Assembly: GCA_963771715.1 (NCBI GenBank) | Contig: CAVYUQ010000003.1 | Coordinates: 434,001 to 498,000, forward strand | Direction of reading: 5' to 3' | From: JACVRW01 sp963771715 | Lineage (GTDB): Bacteria; Actinomycetota; Thermoleophilia; Solirubrobacterales; Thermoleophilaceae | DNA: 64,000 bases | Part shown: in pieces, positions 38,962-47,063 of the stretch | Position numbering within the stretch: the first letter of the stretch is position 1 | How the letters are laid out: each line of letters starts with the position of its first letter | The notes under the pieces: model-generated | Database searches by the model: none | Told to the model about the DNA's origin: nothing | The model's input: the letters and a program-made list of their open reading frames with translations, nothing else | Program-made: the position numbers and the translations under genes

Positions 38962-39841
38962 TGCGCAGCAGCGCGGAATGGGGCGGGGGCTCGAGGCGAT
39001 CCTGCCCCGCTCGGGCAAGGTCGAGGACGGCCTGCGTGAGGTCCCGCTGGAGCTGATCCAGCCGAACGCGCGCCAGCCGCGGCGCACGTTCGACCAGGCA
39101 CGGCTCGCCGAGCTGGCGGAGTCGATCCGTGCGCGCGGCGTGCTGCAGCCGATCGTCGTGCGGCCGCTCGCGGGCGGGAGCTTCGAGCTCGTGGCGGGCG
39201 AGCGCCGCCTGCGCGCCGCGCAGATGGTCGAGCTCGAGACCATCCCTGCGCTGGTGCGCGACACGGACGACTGGGAGCGGCTCGACGTCGCGCTCGCCGA
39301 GAATATGGCGCGCGTCGACCTCAACCCGGTCGAGGAGGCGCGCGCGTGCGCGATGCTCGTGGAGGACCTCGGCCTGACCAAGCAGGAGGTCGGCCGGCGC
39401 GTGGGGCGCAGCCGCGTGGCGATCTCGAACCTGGTGCGGCTGCTCGAGCTCCCGGAGGACGCTCTGGAGCTCATCGAGACCGGCGCGCTGAGCGAGGGTC
39501 ACGGCCGCGCAATCCTGCTCTGCAAGGACCACGCGACCAGGCGGCGGCTCGCGCTCGACGCCCGCGACGGCGGCTGGTCGGTGCGCGACACGGAGCGGAA
39601 GGCCCGTGAAGCTGAGGGTCACCCTGAGCCTGAGCCGAAGCGCTTCAACCGTGAGGTGCATCCGGATCTCGCCGAGGCGCTCGCCGCGGCGGAGGACACG
39701 CTCGCCGCGGCCTTCGGCCGGCCCGTGAGGGTGCGCGCACGGGGCGACGGATGCCGCGTGGAGCTCCAGTTCGACACGCCCGGCGAGGCCGTCGAGCTCG
39801 CGGAGCGGATCCTCAGCCGGGCTCATCTGCGCGCCGTCTGA
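38954..39841 (+). CDS. parB: Chromosome partitioning CTPase ParB (Spo0J)
   Basis: 295 aa, GTG start. The N-terminal short GMGRGLEAILP (ParA-stimulating peptide region) is followed by the CTP-binding domain with VPLELIQPNARQPRRTFD and VAGERRLRAAQM (the GERRxRA motif). A HTH follows with LTKQEVGRRVGRSRVAISNL, then a C-terminal dimerisation domain. It should bind the parS-like sites noted at 33.1 and 37.2 kb. Confidence 0.96.
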   Translation: MADAQQRGMGRGLEAILPRSGKVEDGLREVPLELIQPNARQPRRTFDQARLAELAESIRARGVLQPIVVRPLAGGSFELVAGERRLRAAQMVELETIPALVRDTDDWERLDVALAENMARVDLNPVEEARACAMLVEDLGLTKQEVGRRVGRSRVAISNLVRLLELPEDALELIETGALSEGHGRAILLCKDHATRRRLALDARDGGWSVRDTERKAREAEGHPEPEPKRFNREVHPDLAEALAAAEDTLAAAFGRPVRVRARGDGCRVELQFDTPGEAVELAERILSRAHLRAV

Positions 39842-39864
39842 GCGCCGCTACAATCGCACGTCGC

Positions 39865-39938
39865 GGGCGATTAGCTCAGCCGGTTAGAGCGCGTCTCTGA
39901 TAAGGACGAGGTCCCTGGTTCGAGTCCAGGATCGCCCA
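39865..39938 (+). tRNA. tRNA-Ile (GAT)
   Basis: 74-nt cloverleaf: acceptor GGGCGAT/ATCGCCC, D-stem GCTC/GAGC, anticodon stem CGTCT/GGACG with loop CTGATAA (anticodon GAT), T-arm CCTGG-TTCGAGT-CCAGG, discriminator A. CCA is not encoded. A good -10 TACAAT stands at 39849-39854. Confidence 0.97.
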
Positions 39939-39965
39939 CTACGATTGTCGTAACAGGCGAGTGCC

Positions 39966-39990
39966 GGAGCCCCTGAAGTTCGGGGGCTCC
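39966..39990 (+). terminator. Terminator-like hairpin after tRNA-Ile
   Basis: Perfect 8-bp stem GGAGCCCC / GGGGCTCC with a 9-nt loop, 28 nt after the tRNA. Only a weak T-rich stretch (AGTCATTTCA) follows. Confidence 0.65.
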
Positions 39991-40047
39991 AGTCATTTCA
40001 GGACGCGGCCGACGCCCCTTCCCTCCGGCTCTAGACTGTCCACAGCG

Positions 40048-40566
40048 ATGCAGGAGATGGTCATCTACGGCGTCAGCTTCGACATGGTCGGCAAGCAGCC
40101 GATCGTGCTTCTGAAGACCCGCGACGGCAACAAGTTCCTCCCGATCTGGATCGGTCACCCCGAGGCGGCCGCGATCCTGATGAAGCTCCAGGGGGCCAAC
40201 ACGCCGCGCCCGATGACGCATGACCTGATCAGCGAGATGCTCTCGGAGCTCGAGGTGAGCTGCACACGCGTGGCCGTGACCGAGCTGCGCGAGAACACCT
40301 TCTACGCGGAGGTCACCCTCCAGCTGAACGGCCGCGAGATCCCGATCGACTCGCGCCCCTCCGACGCGCTCGCCCTCGCGGTGCGCACCGGCGCGCCGAT
40401 CTTCGCCGCCGAGGACGTGATCACCGAGTCCGCCATCGAGTTCGAGCACGAGGTGGAGGACACGGAGGAGGTCGTCGAGAAGTTCAAGGACTTCCTCGAC
40501 AACGTCACGCCTGAGGACTTCGCCGCCGGAGAGGACGGCGAGGAAGAGGAAGAAGAGCAGGCCTAG
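40048..40566 (+). CDS. Bifunctional nuclease (DUF151) family protein
   Basis: 172-aa DUF151 protein with QPIVLLKTRDGNKFLPIWIG, GANTPRPMTHDLI and IDSRPSDALALAVRTGAPIF, the family's three conserved blocks. Plant and some bacterial members show RNase/DNase activity, but the bacterial role is unclear. The C-terminus ends in an acidic Glu run. The ATG at 40048 gives the standard N-terminus MQEMVIYGVSFD. The stop TAG shares CTAG with the convergent ddl gene. Confidence 0.9.
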   Translation: MQEMVIYGVSFDMVGKQPIVLLKTRDGNKFLPIWIGHPEAAAILMKLQGANTPRPMTHDLISEMLSELEVSCTRVAVTELRENTFYAEVTLQLNGREIPIDSRPSDALALAVRTGAPIFAAEDVITESAIEFEHEVEDTEEVVEKFKDFLDNVTPEDFAAGEDGEEEEEEQA

Positions 40567-41501
40567 GCCGGCGCGCGCTCCAGCGCGAGCTCCACGATCC
40601 GCCCCACCAGCTCGTCGAACGAGATCCCCGCGGCCTCGGCTGCCTGCGGCAGCAGGCTCGTCTCGGTGAGGCCGGGGATCGGGTTGGCCTCCAGCACCGT
40701 GAGCTCGCCGTCGGCGCCGAGCATCAGGTCGACGCGCCCGAAGGCGGAGCCGCCGAGCAGCCGGTACGTGCGCAGCGCGAGCTCGTGCGCCTGCTCGGTC
40801 ACGCCGTCAGGCAGCTCGGCCGGGCAGACGAACTCCGTGCGGCCGATCTCGTAGCGCGCCTCGAAGTCGTAGAACTCCTCGCCCAGCGGCACGGCCTCCA
40901 CCACCGGCAGCGGCTCGCCGTCGAGGATCGAGACCGCCAGGTCGCGCCCGTCGACGTGCCGCTCGAGCAGCACCCGCGAGTCGTACGAGAAGGCCGCCAC
41001 CAGCGCCGCCGGCACCTCGGCCGCGCTGCGGGCGAACTTGATCCCGAGCGCCGATCCCTGGCTCGAGGGCTTCACCACGATCGGGAAGTCGAGCCGCTCC
41101 TCGATCGCCGGCAGGGCGTCGGCGGCGCCGAGCTCGCGGAAGGCGGTCTCGCTGAAGGCGAAGAACTCCGGGGTCGGGATCCCGGCCTCGATCATCAGGT
41201 GCTTGGCGAGCACCTTGTCGGTGGCGCGCACGCAGGCGAGCACACCGGACCCGGTGTAGGGGATGTCGAGGATCTCGAGGAGCTCCTGCACGGTCCCGTC
41301 CTCGCCATCGCGTCCGTGCATCGCGATGAACGCGACGTCCGGGGAGATGTCGCGCAGTCGCTCGATCAGGTCGTGGCCAACGTCGAGCGCGACGACCTCG
41401 TGCCCGAGCCGCTCGAGCGCGTCCTCCACGCGGGCGCCGGAGCGCAGGGACACCTGCCGCTCGAGCGAGCGGCCGCCCTTCAGCACCGCGACCCTGCTCA
41501 C
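40563..41501 (-). CDS. ddlB: D-alanine--D-alanine ligase (copy 2)
   Basis: 312-aa ATP-grasp ligase, GTG start (MSRVAVLKGGRSLERQVSLRS). MHGRDGEDGTVQELLEIL, the ATP loop VKPSSQGSALGIKFA and VLEANPIPGLTETSLLPQAA are visible. It differs strongly from the copy at 11.2 kb: the substrate loop reads KPSSQGSALGI instead of KPARLGSSVGI. One may have another specificity, or the two may be redundant. It is coupled (GTGA) to the upstream aminotransferase. Confidence 0.93.
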   Translation of the reverse strand: MSRVAVLKGGRSLERQVSLRSGARVEDALERLGHEVVALDVGHDLIERLRDISPDVAFIAMHGRDGEDGTVQELLEILDIPYTGSGVLACVRATDKVLAKHLMIEAGIPTPEFFAFSETAFRELGAADALPAIEERLDFPIVVKPSSQGSALGIKFARSAAEVPAALVAAFSYDSRVLLERHVDGRDLAVSILDGEPLPVVEAVPLGEEFYDFEARYEIGRTEFVCPAELPDGVTEQAHELALRTYRLLGGSAFGRVDLMLGADGELTVLEANPIPGLTETSLLPQAAEAAGISFDELVGRIVELALERAPA

Positions 41502-42853
41502 GAGCCCTCCGCTCGTCGCGAGTCGGCGGAGCGCTTGGGAAGCCGCAGGACGTTGTCGCCGGCCGCGTCCTCCACCGCCGGCGGCTCCTCGACGCGGACC
41601 GCGGGGTGCTCCCCGGTGAGCGTGCCGTACAGCTCCATCTGCTCGGTCACCACCTCGCCGATGCGGCGGATGCCCTCGCGGATCGCGTCCTCGTCGGACC
41701 CCGAGAAGTTGAGTCGCATGGCGTTGCGGCCGCGGCCGTCGAGGAACGCGGCCTCGCCGGGAACGAACGCGACGTTGTCGCGCAGGGCGCGCGCGAGCAG
41801 GTCGGTCGTGTCGATGAAGTCCGGCAGCGTGACCCAGATGAACAGCCCGCCCGCGGGTCGCGTCCACTCGGCCTGGCGCGGGAAGTGGTCCGCAAGCGCG
41901 TCGAGCATCGTGTCGCGCCGCGCCCGGTAGATCTCGGTGAGCGACTCGACGTAGTCGCGCCAGCGGCTCTCCTCGAAGTACGCCTGCACCATCAGCTGGG
42001 AGAGCGTCGACGTGCAGAGGTCCGCCGCCTGCTTGCCGAGGTTGATCTTCTCGAGTACCGGCGGCGGCGCGACCACCCAGCCGAGCCGGATGCCGGGCGA
42101 GAGGATCTTCGAGAACGTGCCGAGGTACATCACGTAGACGCCCCCGTCGAGCGACAGCAGCGGCGGCGGGGGGTCGCCCTCGTAGCGCAGCAGCCCGTAC
42201 GGGTTGTCCTCCAGCACGAGCAGCTCACGCGCGTGGGCCACCTCCACGAGCCGCCTGCGCCGTGGCTGCGACATCGTCACGCCCGCCGGGTTCTGGAAGC
42301 TCGGGACCGTGTAGATGAACTTGGGCCGGCGCCCGTCGCGCTCCAGCCGGTCGAGCGTCTCCTCGAGCAGGTCGACTCGCATGCCGTCGGCATCCATGTC
42401 CACCTGTACGACCTCCGCCTGGTACGACGAGAACACCGGCACGGCGCCCGGGTAGGTGGGCCCCTCGGCGATCACGACGTCGCCGGGGTCGATCAGCGTT
42501 TTGGTGACGAGGTCGATCACCTGCTGGCCGCCGGTGGTCACGATCATGTCCTCGGGGGCGACGCGCATGCCCTCGGCAGCCATCACCTGGGCGATGCAGG
42601 CCTTCGTCTCGACCAGTCCCTCGGTGGGTCCGTACTGGAGCGCCTTCGCGCACGACTCGGCGGCGATCCGCTGAGCGACGGCGGCGAAGGTGTCCGGCGG
42701 GAACGTGCTCGTGTCGGGCAGCCCGCCCGCGAGCGAGATCACCTCGGGCCGGGCGGTCACCGCCATCAGGTCACGCATGGCCGAGGACTTCATGACCTTC
42801 GTGCGCGATGCGAACAGGCCGGCGTAGCGCTCGATGTCGCGGGATGTGGTCAT
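41498..42853 (-). CDS. Class I/II PLP-dependent aminotransferase (2-aminoadipate/MocR-like catalytic type)
   Basis: 451 aa from the ATG at 42853 (MTTSRDIERYAGLFASR). It has the fold-type I pattern of the LysN/2-aminoadipate transaminase group without a GntR HTH: MRDLMAVTARPEVISLAGGLPD, LQYGPTEGLVETK, IYTVPSFQNPAGVTMS, EDNPYGLLRYEG and the PLP lysine in GTFSKILSPGIRLGW. Its position upstream of and coupled to ddl suggests, but does not show, a link to amino-acid supply for the wall. The C-terminal 40 residues are an extra Pro/Glu-rich tail. Confidence 0.88.
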   Translation of the reverse strand: MTTSRDIERYAGLFASRTKVMKSSAMRDLMAVTARPEVISLAGGLPDTSTFPPDTFAAVAQRIAAESCAKALQYGPTEGLVETKACIAQVMAAEGMRVAPEDMIVTTGGQQVIDLVTKTLIDPGDVVIAEGPTYPGAVPVFSSYQAEVVQVDMDADGMRVDLLEETLDRLERDGRRPKFIYTVPSFQNPAGVTMSQPRRRRLVEVAHARELLVLEDNPYGLLRYEGDPPPPLLSLDGGVYVMYLGTFSKILSPGIRLGWVVAPPPVLEKINLGKQAADLCTSTLSQLMVQAYFEESRWRDYVESLTEIYRARRDTMLDALADHFPRQAEWTRPAGGLFIWVTLPDFIDTTDLLARALRDNVAFVPGEAAFLDGRGRNAMRLNFSGSDEDAIREGIRRIGEVVTEQMELYGTLTGEHPAVRVEEPPAVEDAAGDNVLRLPKRSADSRRAEGS

Positions 42854-42908
42854 GCCCGCCTCGGCGTTAACCTCACGCGGCGCAGGGTACCGACCCTTCG
42901 AGCCGCCC

Positions 42909-43496
42909 ATGAGCCTCTTCCTCGACATCGGAACCGGTGCCGGCCTGGCATCGTCCACCGGCATTCGGCCCTACCTGCCGCCCCTGCTGGCTGGCGGGCT
43001 CGCGCGCGGGGACATCGGGATCGACTTCGACGGCACCGATCTTCGCTTCCTGGAGTCCACCGCCTTCCTGGCAGGGGTCGTCGCGCTGGGCGTGGCGGCA
43101 TTCCTCCTCGAACGTTCGGCGGCGAACCGCGCCGGGCGCGGCCCGGCCGAGATCCTGGCGGGGCTGATCGGGATCGCGCTCGGCACGCTGCTGTTCGCCG
43201 GGGCGCTGCTCGACAACGGGCAGGAGGCCTGGATCGGCCTGGTGTTCGGCCCCTTCTGCGCGGCGCTCGCGTGGCTCGCCGTCGGCGGGCTCGTGGAGCG
43301 CGTGCGGACTCGGCTCGAACCGGACCAGGCCGCGCTCGTCAGCGCGTACGCCGACGCCGCGGCTCTGATCCTGGCCGCCATCGCGATCTTCCTGCCGCCG
43401 CTCGCGTTCCTAGCGATCCCGGGCTTCGTCGTGCTGCTCCTGGGCGGCAGGCGCCGCGAGGGCGAGAAGTACGCCGGCCTGAGGATCCTCCGGTAG
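42909..43496 (+). CDS. DUF4126-like membrane protein
   Basis: 195-aa polytopic protein with about five hydrophobic segments. The start MSLFLDIGTGAGLASSTGIR plus LPPLLAGGLARGD resembles DUF4126 proteins. The end is GGRRREGEKYAGLRILR. It is followed by the phosphodiesterase gene with an overlapping TAGTG. Function unknown. Confidence 0.7.
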   Translation: MSLFLDIGTGAGLASSTGIRPYLPPLLAGGLARGDIGIDFDGTDLRFLESTAFLAGVVALGVAAFLLERSAANRAGRGPAEILAGLIGIALGTLLFAGALLDNGQEAWIGLVFGPFCAALAWLAVGGLVERVRTRLEPDQAALVSAYADAAALILAAIAIFLPPLAFLAIPGFVVLLLGGRRREGEKYAGLRILR

Positions 43497-44959
43497 TGCC
43501 CGCGCGCAAGAAGCTCGTCCTCGCGGTCATCGACTCGCTGAAGCCCGACATGCTCGACCAGGCGGTCGCCGAGGGCCATGCGCCCGCGCTCGCGGCGCTC
43601 CTCGATTGCGGGACCTATGTGCGCGACTGCATCTCGACGTTCCCGTCCGTAACGCCCGTGGCGTCGGCGGCGATAGCCACCGGCTGCGGGCCCGGCGAGC
43701 ACCACATCCCGTCCATGAACTGGTTCCACCGTGGTGAGGAGCGCTATGTCGAGTACGGCTCGTCACTGGCCGCCACGCGCGCGTTCGGGATCGTGCGCTC
43801 GCTCTACGACACGGTCTACAACATGAACCTCGCGCACCTGAGCCGGGCGCACAAGACGGTCTTCGAGCACCTCGACGACGCCGGCTTCCGGACGGCGTGC
43901 ACGACCTACCTGATCTACCGCGGCCGCACGCGCCACGACCCGTCCGGCGGCAGCGTCTACCGGCGGATCGCGGAGGCCGCCCAGTTCCGGCACCCGGTCT
44001 ACGGGGCGCGCGAGCTCTTCTACGCCGACCTGTTCGACTCGCGCGACACCGGCTGCACGTCGGCGCTCGGGCTGCCGGGCCAGCGCGACCGCCACACCGG
44101 CTGCGTGGGCGCCTACCTCGTGGAGCACGACCTGTTCGACTTCCTGCTGTTCTCGCTGCCCGACAACGACACCTACTCGCACAAGGTCGGCCCCGACGGC
44201 CAGGTGCGCTCGATCGCCGAGGCGGATCGCGCGCTGGAGCGGATCATGCACGTCGCGGGCGGCGTCGAGGCCTTCCTCGAGGAGCACGCCGTGATCGTGA
44301 TGTCGGACCACTCGCAGACCGCGGTGGAGCACCCGATCAACCTCGCCGAGGTGTTCACGGATTCCCGCGTGCTCACGCCGGGCGACGTGGCGCCGACCGA
44401 GGCGGAGCTCGCCGCGTGCCCGTCCGCGCGCTCGGCGATGGTCTACGCGCTCGACGACGCGCGCCGCCACCAGCTGGTGCGCGGCGCCATCGGCACGCTC
44501 ACCGACGTGGACGGCATCGACCTCGTGGTCTCCCTCGAGGAGGCCGAGGCCGTGGTGCGCTCGGGGCGCGGTGAGCTGCGCTTCCAGCCGGGGGACGACA
44601 TGGCCGACGCCCGCGGCGGCCGCTGGAGCATGCGCGGGGACGAGGCGGCGCTGGAGCTGCGCGCCGAGGACGGCGAGGTCGAGAGCCACACCTACCCGGA
44701 CGCACTCGGGCGGCTCTGGTCGGCGCTGCGCTGCCCGCACTCGGGCGACGTGCTGGTCTCGGCGGAGCTGGGCTACGAGTTCGTCGACTGGGGTGGAGCC
44801 GACCACGTGGGAGGTGGCAGCCACGGCTCGCTTCACAGGGACGACTCCGAGGGCGTGCTGCTTCTGTGCGGGCTCGACACACCGGAGCGGGTGCATTGGT
44901 CGCTCGAGGACGTGACCCCGCTGGTTCTCGAACACTTCGGTGTACCGTTGGCCGCGTGA
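43496..44959 (+). CDS. Alkaline phosphatase superfamily / type I phosphodiesterase
   Basis: 487 aa, GTG start, no signal peptide seen. The nucleophile Thr is expected in STFPSVTPVASAAIATG (around residues 44-60). Metal ligands appear in LPDNDTYSHKVG and VIVMSDHSQT, and the final His in ADHVGGGSHGSLH. Members hydrolyse nucleotide-sugars, phosphodiesters or phosphonates. Co-transcription with GtrA and two glycosyltransferases suggests an envelope glycolipid role. Substrate unknown. Confidence 0.85.
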   Translation: MPARKKLVLAVIDSLKPDMLDQAVAEGHAPALAALLDCGTYVRDCISTFPSVTPVASAAIATGCGPGEHHIPSMNWFHRGEERYVEYGSSLAATRAFGIVRSLYDTVYNMNLAHLSRAHKTVFEHLDDAGFRTACTTYLIYRGRTRHDPSGGSVYRRIAEAAQFRHPVYGARELFYADLFDSRDTGCTSALGLPGQRDRHTGCVGAYLVEHDLFDFLLFSLPDNDTYSHKVGPDGQVRSIAEADRALERIMHVAGGVEAFLEEHAVIVMSDHSQTAVEHPINLAEVFTDSRVLTPGDVAPTEAELAACPSARSAMVYALDDARRHQLVRGAIGTLTDVDGIDLVVSLEEAEAVVRSGRGELRFQPGDDMADARGGRWSMRGDEAALELRAEDGEVESHTYPDALGRLWSALRCPHSGDVLVSAELGYEFVDWGGADHVGGGSHGSLHRDDSEGVLLLCGLDTPERVHWSLEDVTPLVLEHFGVPLAA

Positions 44960-45429
44960 CCGACGAGGCGAGGACCGCCGTCGCCGACCGCCCACATGCC
45001 GCGCACCTGCGTGTGCGCGCGGGACTGCGCAGGCCCCACAACTGGCTCCAGCTGATCAAGTTCTGCACGGTCGGGGCGTCCGGCTACGTGGTGAACCTGT
45101 GCGTCTTCGCGGCGTTCGTAGAACTGCTCGACGCCCACCACCTGGTGGCGGCCACGGCCGCGTTCGTCGTCGCCGTGCTCAACAACTTCTGGTGGAACCG
45201 GCACTGGACGTTCCGGGCCCGGGGTGGCCGCGCCGGCTTCCAGGCCGCGCGCTTCTTCACCGTGAGCGTCGGGGCGTTCCTGTTCGCCGCGGCCGTTCTG
45301 GAGCTGCTCGTGAGCGTCGTCGGGGTGCGCGAGCTGCCGGCCCAGGCGATCTCGATCATCGCCGCGACCCCGCTCAACTTCATCGGGAACAAGATGTGGA
45401 GCTTCCGCATCGAGCTCTCGCGCGACTGA
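44956..45429 (+). CDS. GtrA-like flippase family protein
   Basis: 157 aa with four transmembrane helices and the GtrA/DPMS pattern: LIKFCTVGASGYVVNLCVFA, VAVLNNFWWNRHWTFR, ATPLNFIGNKMWSF. GtrA proteins are thought to flip polyprenyl-phosphate-linked sugars. The GTG overlaps the previous stop (GTGA). The next gene starts 34 bp inside it. Confidence 0.92.
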   Translation: MTDEARTAVADRPHAAHLRVRAGLRRPHNWLQLIKFCTVGASGYVVNLCVFAAFVELLDAHHLVAATAAFVVAVLNNFWWNRHWTFRARGGRAGFQAARFFTVSVGAFLFAAAVLELLVSVVGVRELPAQAISIIAATPLNFIGNKMWSFRIELSRD

Positions 45430-47063
45430 GCCTCGCGGCGCTCCTCGCCGGTGCGGCGCTGCTCGCCGCCGTGGCGCTCCCGGCCAGCGCGGCCGCGGCC
45501 GATCTGCGGCGCCCCGCGTCGGAGACCAAGCCCCCGCAGTTCTTCGAGCGCAGCGCGCGCGACGCCGAGCGGATCGCGGCGCGGGCCGACAAGGTGCGCG
45601 ACGCCCGGCGCGACGGATCGCTCGACCCGACCGCCTACACCAAGGGCGTGGGCCGCTGGCAGGTGAGCTTCTTCCGCGACGGTCGCGAGGTCGTGCAGGT
45701 GCAGGTGGACGACCGCAGCGGGGCGGTGATCGAGCAGTGGTCGGGAGACCAGGTGGCCTGGACGATGGCGCGCGGCTATCCCGGTGCGTTCGGGCGCAAG
45801 CTCAACGCGCCCTACGTCTGGATTCCGCTCTGCGTGCTGTTCCTGGCGCCTTTCGTCGACGTGCGCCGCCCGCTGCGGCTCCTGCACCTGGATCTGCTCG
45901 TGCTGCTGGCGTTCGGCGTGTCGCACGTGTTCTTCAACCGCGCGGAGATCGGCGTATCGGCGCCGCTCGTCTATCCCGTGCTGCTGTACCTGCTCGCGCG
46001 CGTGCTGCTCGCGGGCTTCCGCCCCCGGCGCTCCGCGGGTCCGCTGGTGCCGCACGCGCCGCTGACGCTGCTGGTGGTCGGGCTGATGTTCCTCACGGCG
46101 TTCCGGATCGGGCTCAACGTGGCCGACTCGAACGTGATCGACGTGGGCTACGCCGGCGTGGTGGGAGCGGACCGCATCGTGGACGGCGACTCGCTCTACG
46201 GCGAGGGCTTCTCGGACGACGTCGAGCGCGGCGACACCTACGGCCCCGTGAACTACCTGCTCTACGTGCCGTTCGAGCAGACGATGCGATGGAGCGGGCG
46301 CTGGGACGACCTGCCCGCGGCTCACGGCGCCGCCATCTTCTTCGACCTGCTCGTGCTGGGCGGGCTGCTCTTGCTCGGGCGGCGGCTGCGTCCGGGCCGG
46401 GAGGGCCTCGCGCTCGGCGTGGCGCTCGGCTACGCATGGGTGGCCTACCCGTACACGGCCTTCGTCCTCGAGTCGAACTCCAACGACTCGCTGGTCGCGC
46501 TGGGGTGCGTGGGGGCGCTGCTTGCCGCCAGCCTGGCCCGCGACTACGCGGCGGGCCTCTGGACCGGGGTCGCCATGGGACTCTCAGCCGCGGCGAAGTT
46601 CGTGACGCTCGCGCTGGCGCCTCTGTTCGCACGCCGTTCGCCGCTCGTGTTCGGCGCCGCGCTGCTGCTGACGCTGGTGGCAACGGTGGCCCCCTTCGTG
46701 CCCGACGGCGGCCTTCGCGAGCTGTACGACCGCACGATCGGCTACCAGGCGAGCCGCCCCTCGCCGTTCAGCATCTGGGGCCAGGTGGACTCGCTCGACT
46801 GGCTCCAGACCGTGCTGAAGGTTGGGGTCGCGGCGCTCGCGCTGCTCGTGGCGTTCGTCCCGCGCCGGCCCGACCTGCGGCAGACGGCCGCGCTCGGCGC
46901 CGCCGTGCTGATCGCGATCCAGCTCGTGGCGACGCACTGGTTCTACCTCTACGTCGTTTGGTTCGTGCCGTTCGTCTTCGTGGCGCTGTTCGCGGCGCAT
47001 GCGCGCACGCTGCGTGAGCCGTCCGTGGGCACCCCGGCGGAGCGCGAGCCCGTCTACGCATGA
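45396..47063 (+). CDS. Polytopic glycosyltransferase (GT87/DUF2029-like) with PepSY-like N-terminal domain
   Basis: 555 aa from the GTG at 45396, which yields an N-terminal signal/anchor (MELPHRALARLSLAALLAG, ASAAAA). Residues about 45-125 form a soluble external segment with GRWQVSFFRDGREVVQVQVD, like a PepSY domain. About ten transmembrane helices follow, with loop residues ADSNVIDVGYAGVVGADRI, GDTYGPVNYLLYVPF and ESNSNDSL reminiscent of polyprenyl-phosphate-mannose-dependent transferases. The adjacent gene is a smaller relative, so the two may form a pair. Confidence 0.8.
   Translation: MELPHRALARLSLAALLAGAALLAAVALPASAAAADLRRPASETKPPQFFERSARDAERIAARADKVRDARRDGSLDPTAYTKGVGRWQVSFFRDGREVVQVQVDDRSGAVIEQWSGDQVAWTMARGYPGAFGRKLNAPYVWIPLCVLFLAPFVDVRRPLRLLHLDLLVLLAFGVSHVFFNRAEIGVSAPLVYPVLLYLLARVLLAGFRPRRSAGPLVPHAPLTLLVVGLMFLTAFRIGLNVADSNVIDVGYAGVVGADRIVDGDSLYGEGFSDDVERGDTYGPVNYLLYVPFEQTMRWSGRWDDLPAAHGAAIFFDLLVLGGLLLLGRRLRPGREGLALGVALGYAWVAYPYTAFVLESNSNDSLVALGCVGALLAASLARDYAAGLWTGVAMGLSAAAKFVTLALAPLFARRSPLVFGAALLLTLVATVAPFVPDGGLRELYDRTIGYQASRPSPFSIWGQVDSLDWLQTVLKVGVAALALLVAFVPRRPDLRQTAALGAAVLIAIQLVATHWFYLYVVWFVPFVFVALFAAHARTLREPSVGTPAEREPVYA

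Noticed and set aside
40035..40044. CTGTCCACAG, an 8/9 DnaA box before the DUF151 gene
   Set aside because: Single isolated match 5 kb from dnaA; too common by chance to call an origin element.
39871..40449. Minus-strand frame ending in GDPGLEPGTSSLSETRSNRLS
   Set aside because: This is the well-known spurious translation of antisense tRNA; it also overlaps the DUF151 gene.
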